Source: CAZEZY01 sp964516635
Lineage (GTDB): Bacteria > Pseudomonadota > Gammaproteobacteria > Burkholderiales > Burkholderiaceae_C
Direction: 5' to 3'
Assembly (NCBI GenBank): GCA_964516635.1
Contig: CAZEZY010000049.1
Span: 1-16,323, forward strand
DNA length: 16,323 nucleotides
Shown here piece by piece: positions 15,559-16,323 of the stretch. Under the pieces are notes generated by a model. The model ran no database searches. It was not told where the DNA came from and worked only from the letters and a program-made list of their open reading frames with translations. The translations under genes were made by a program, and so were the position numbers. Position 1 is the first letter of the stretch; every line of letters starts with the position of its first letter.

Positions 15559-16323
15559 TCAGTGCAACGCCGCGCTGACCGGCCCACTGGCGTTCAGCGC
15601 GGCCAGCCGCTCCGGCGTGCCCACGTCCACCCAGCGGTCGGGGTAGACCGACGCGCCCACCTGCCCGGCATCGATGGCGGCGCGCAGCATGGGGGCCAGT
15701 GGCGCTGAAACCCCCTCCGGGTTGCCTGCCGGAATGGGGCACCAGGGCTGCGCGAAAAACGCCTTCTTGTACAGCCCGATGGTGGAATAGGTGTGCTTGG
15801 GCGCGTCGGCCCCGTTGTGGGCCAGCAGGCGGCCACCCGGCAGCACGGCCACGCCAAAGTCGCCCTGGGGGTGGTGCTCGGGGTTGGGCACCAGCCAGAT
15901 GTGCGCCAGCAGCGGGCTGCGCGCAAACGCGGCGCGCACCGCGTGGGAAAACGCAAACTCGGGCGCAAACACGTCACCGGCCAGCAGCCAGAACACGTCG
16001 TCCAGCAGGGGCAGCGCCCGCACAATGCCGCCCGCCGTTTCCAGCGCACCGCCAAAGTCCTGCCCCTCCATGGAGTAGTGCAGGGCCAGGGTGGGGGCCG
16101 GGCCGGTGCCCTCCCAGGCGGCGGCGCTGGGGGTGAAGTGCGGGCCCAACCGGGCGGGCAACTGCTCGCCCAGCCAAGCGGTGTTGATGCACACACTGCG
16201 CACGCCACCCCGGGCCAGGGCTTCCAGGTGCCACTGCGCCAGCGGCTTGCCCTGAACGGCCAGCAGCGGCTTGGGGGTGGTGTCGGTCAGCGGGCGCATG
16301 CGCTCGCCACGGCCTGCGGCCAG
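15559..16323 (-). CDS. MurU-like nucleotidyltransferase (N-terminus cut by window end)
   Basis: The frame stays open to the window end, giving 254 visible residues. It begins inside the nucleotide-binding signature LAAGRGERMRPLTDTTPKPL, so only a handful of N-terminal residues are missing; the ATG at 16299 is internal. Other family features are a LLAGDVF metal-binding Asp segment, GALETAGGIVRALPLL, and a C-terminal DRWVDVGTPERLAALN. The resemblance is closest to Pseudomonas MurU, N-acetylmuramate-1-phosphate uridylyltransferase, which recycles cell-wall MurNAc to UDP-MurNAc. A mannose-1-phosphate guanylyltransferase-type role is the alternative. It lies upstream of pepP on the same strand with the toxin-antitoxin pair between them. 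Confidence 0.85.
   Translation of the reverse strand: MAAGRGERMRPLTDTTPKPLLAVQGKPLAQWHLEALARGGVRSVCINTAWLGEQLPARLGPHFTPSAAAWEGTGPAPTLALHYSMEGQDFGGALETAGGIVRALPLLDDVFWLLAGDVFAPEFAFSHAVRAAFARSPLLAHIWLVPNPEHHPQGDFGVAVLPGGRLLAHNGADAPKHTYSTIGLYKKAFFAQPWCPIPAGNPEGVSAPLAPMLRAAIDAGQVGASVYPDRWVDVGTPERLAALNASGPVSAALH
15569..15603. repeat. Perfect 10-bp inverted repeat after the toxin gene
   Basis: GCCGCGCTGA (15569-15578) and TCAGCGCGGC (15594-15603) are exact reverse complements around a 15-base loop, which itself can pair GCC with GGC. The repeat begins 13 bp after the toxin stop and lies inside the last codons of the converging MurU-like gene. It could end toxin-antitoxin transcripts, though no T-run follows. 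Ala/Leu-rich coding may also produce it by chance. Confidence 0.4.

Overview
The window is one stretch of a high-GC, densely packed bacterial chromosome. Gene content, codon use and protein style (CysPTWA, a PcaF-type thiolase, and a pepP/murU neighbourhood) suggest a betaproteobacterium of the Burkholderiales, probably Comamonadaceae such as a Hydrogenophaga-like organism. This assignment is inference from recall, not from a search. I see no rRNA, tRNA, CRISPR array, transposase or phage gene. No gene-free stretch exceeds 300 bases; the longest gap is about 133 bp (12970-13102) and holds a strong hairpin.

Region 1 (1-3651, + strand): the sulfate/thiosulfate ABC importer, with the binding protein (cut by the window start), permeases CysT and CysW, and ATPase CysA. 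The genes are 3 bp apart or overlapping, so this is one translationally coupled operon. No cysB follows it. Region 2 (3673-8637): a UPF0149/YecA-type protein with a C-terminal SEC-C zinc motif on the - strand. Divergent to it is a two-gene + strand operon joined by an ATGA overlap: a membrane-anchored FMN/3Fe-4S protein related to the glutamate synthase core, then a Lon-related protease with an intact Ser-Lys dyad but unusual Walker A and B residues.

Region 3 (8634-12969): a LysR regulator (-) is divergent from a fused enoyl-CoA hydratase/3-hydroxyacyl-CoA dehydrogenase and a 3-oxoadipyl-CoA-type thiolase (+). Together the two enzymes could carry out hydration, oxidation and thiolysis of an acyl-CoA such as dehydroadipyl-CoA. 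Region 4 (13103-16323): on the - strand lie a MurU-type nucleotidyltransferase (cut by the window end), aminopeptidase P and a small VOC protein. Between the first two, on the + strand, sits a ParD-like/RelE-ParE-type toxin-antitoxin pair with its own well-formed promoter and a palindrome over its -10 box. It looks like an accessory insertion into a housekeeping locus.

The best candidates for something little described are the FMN-protein/degenerate-AAA-protease operon and, as an accessory element, the toxin-antitoxin module.
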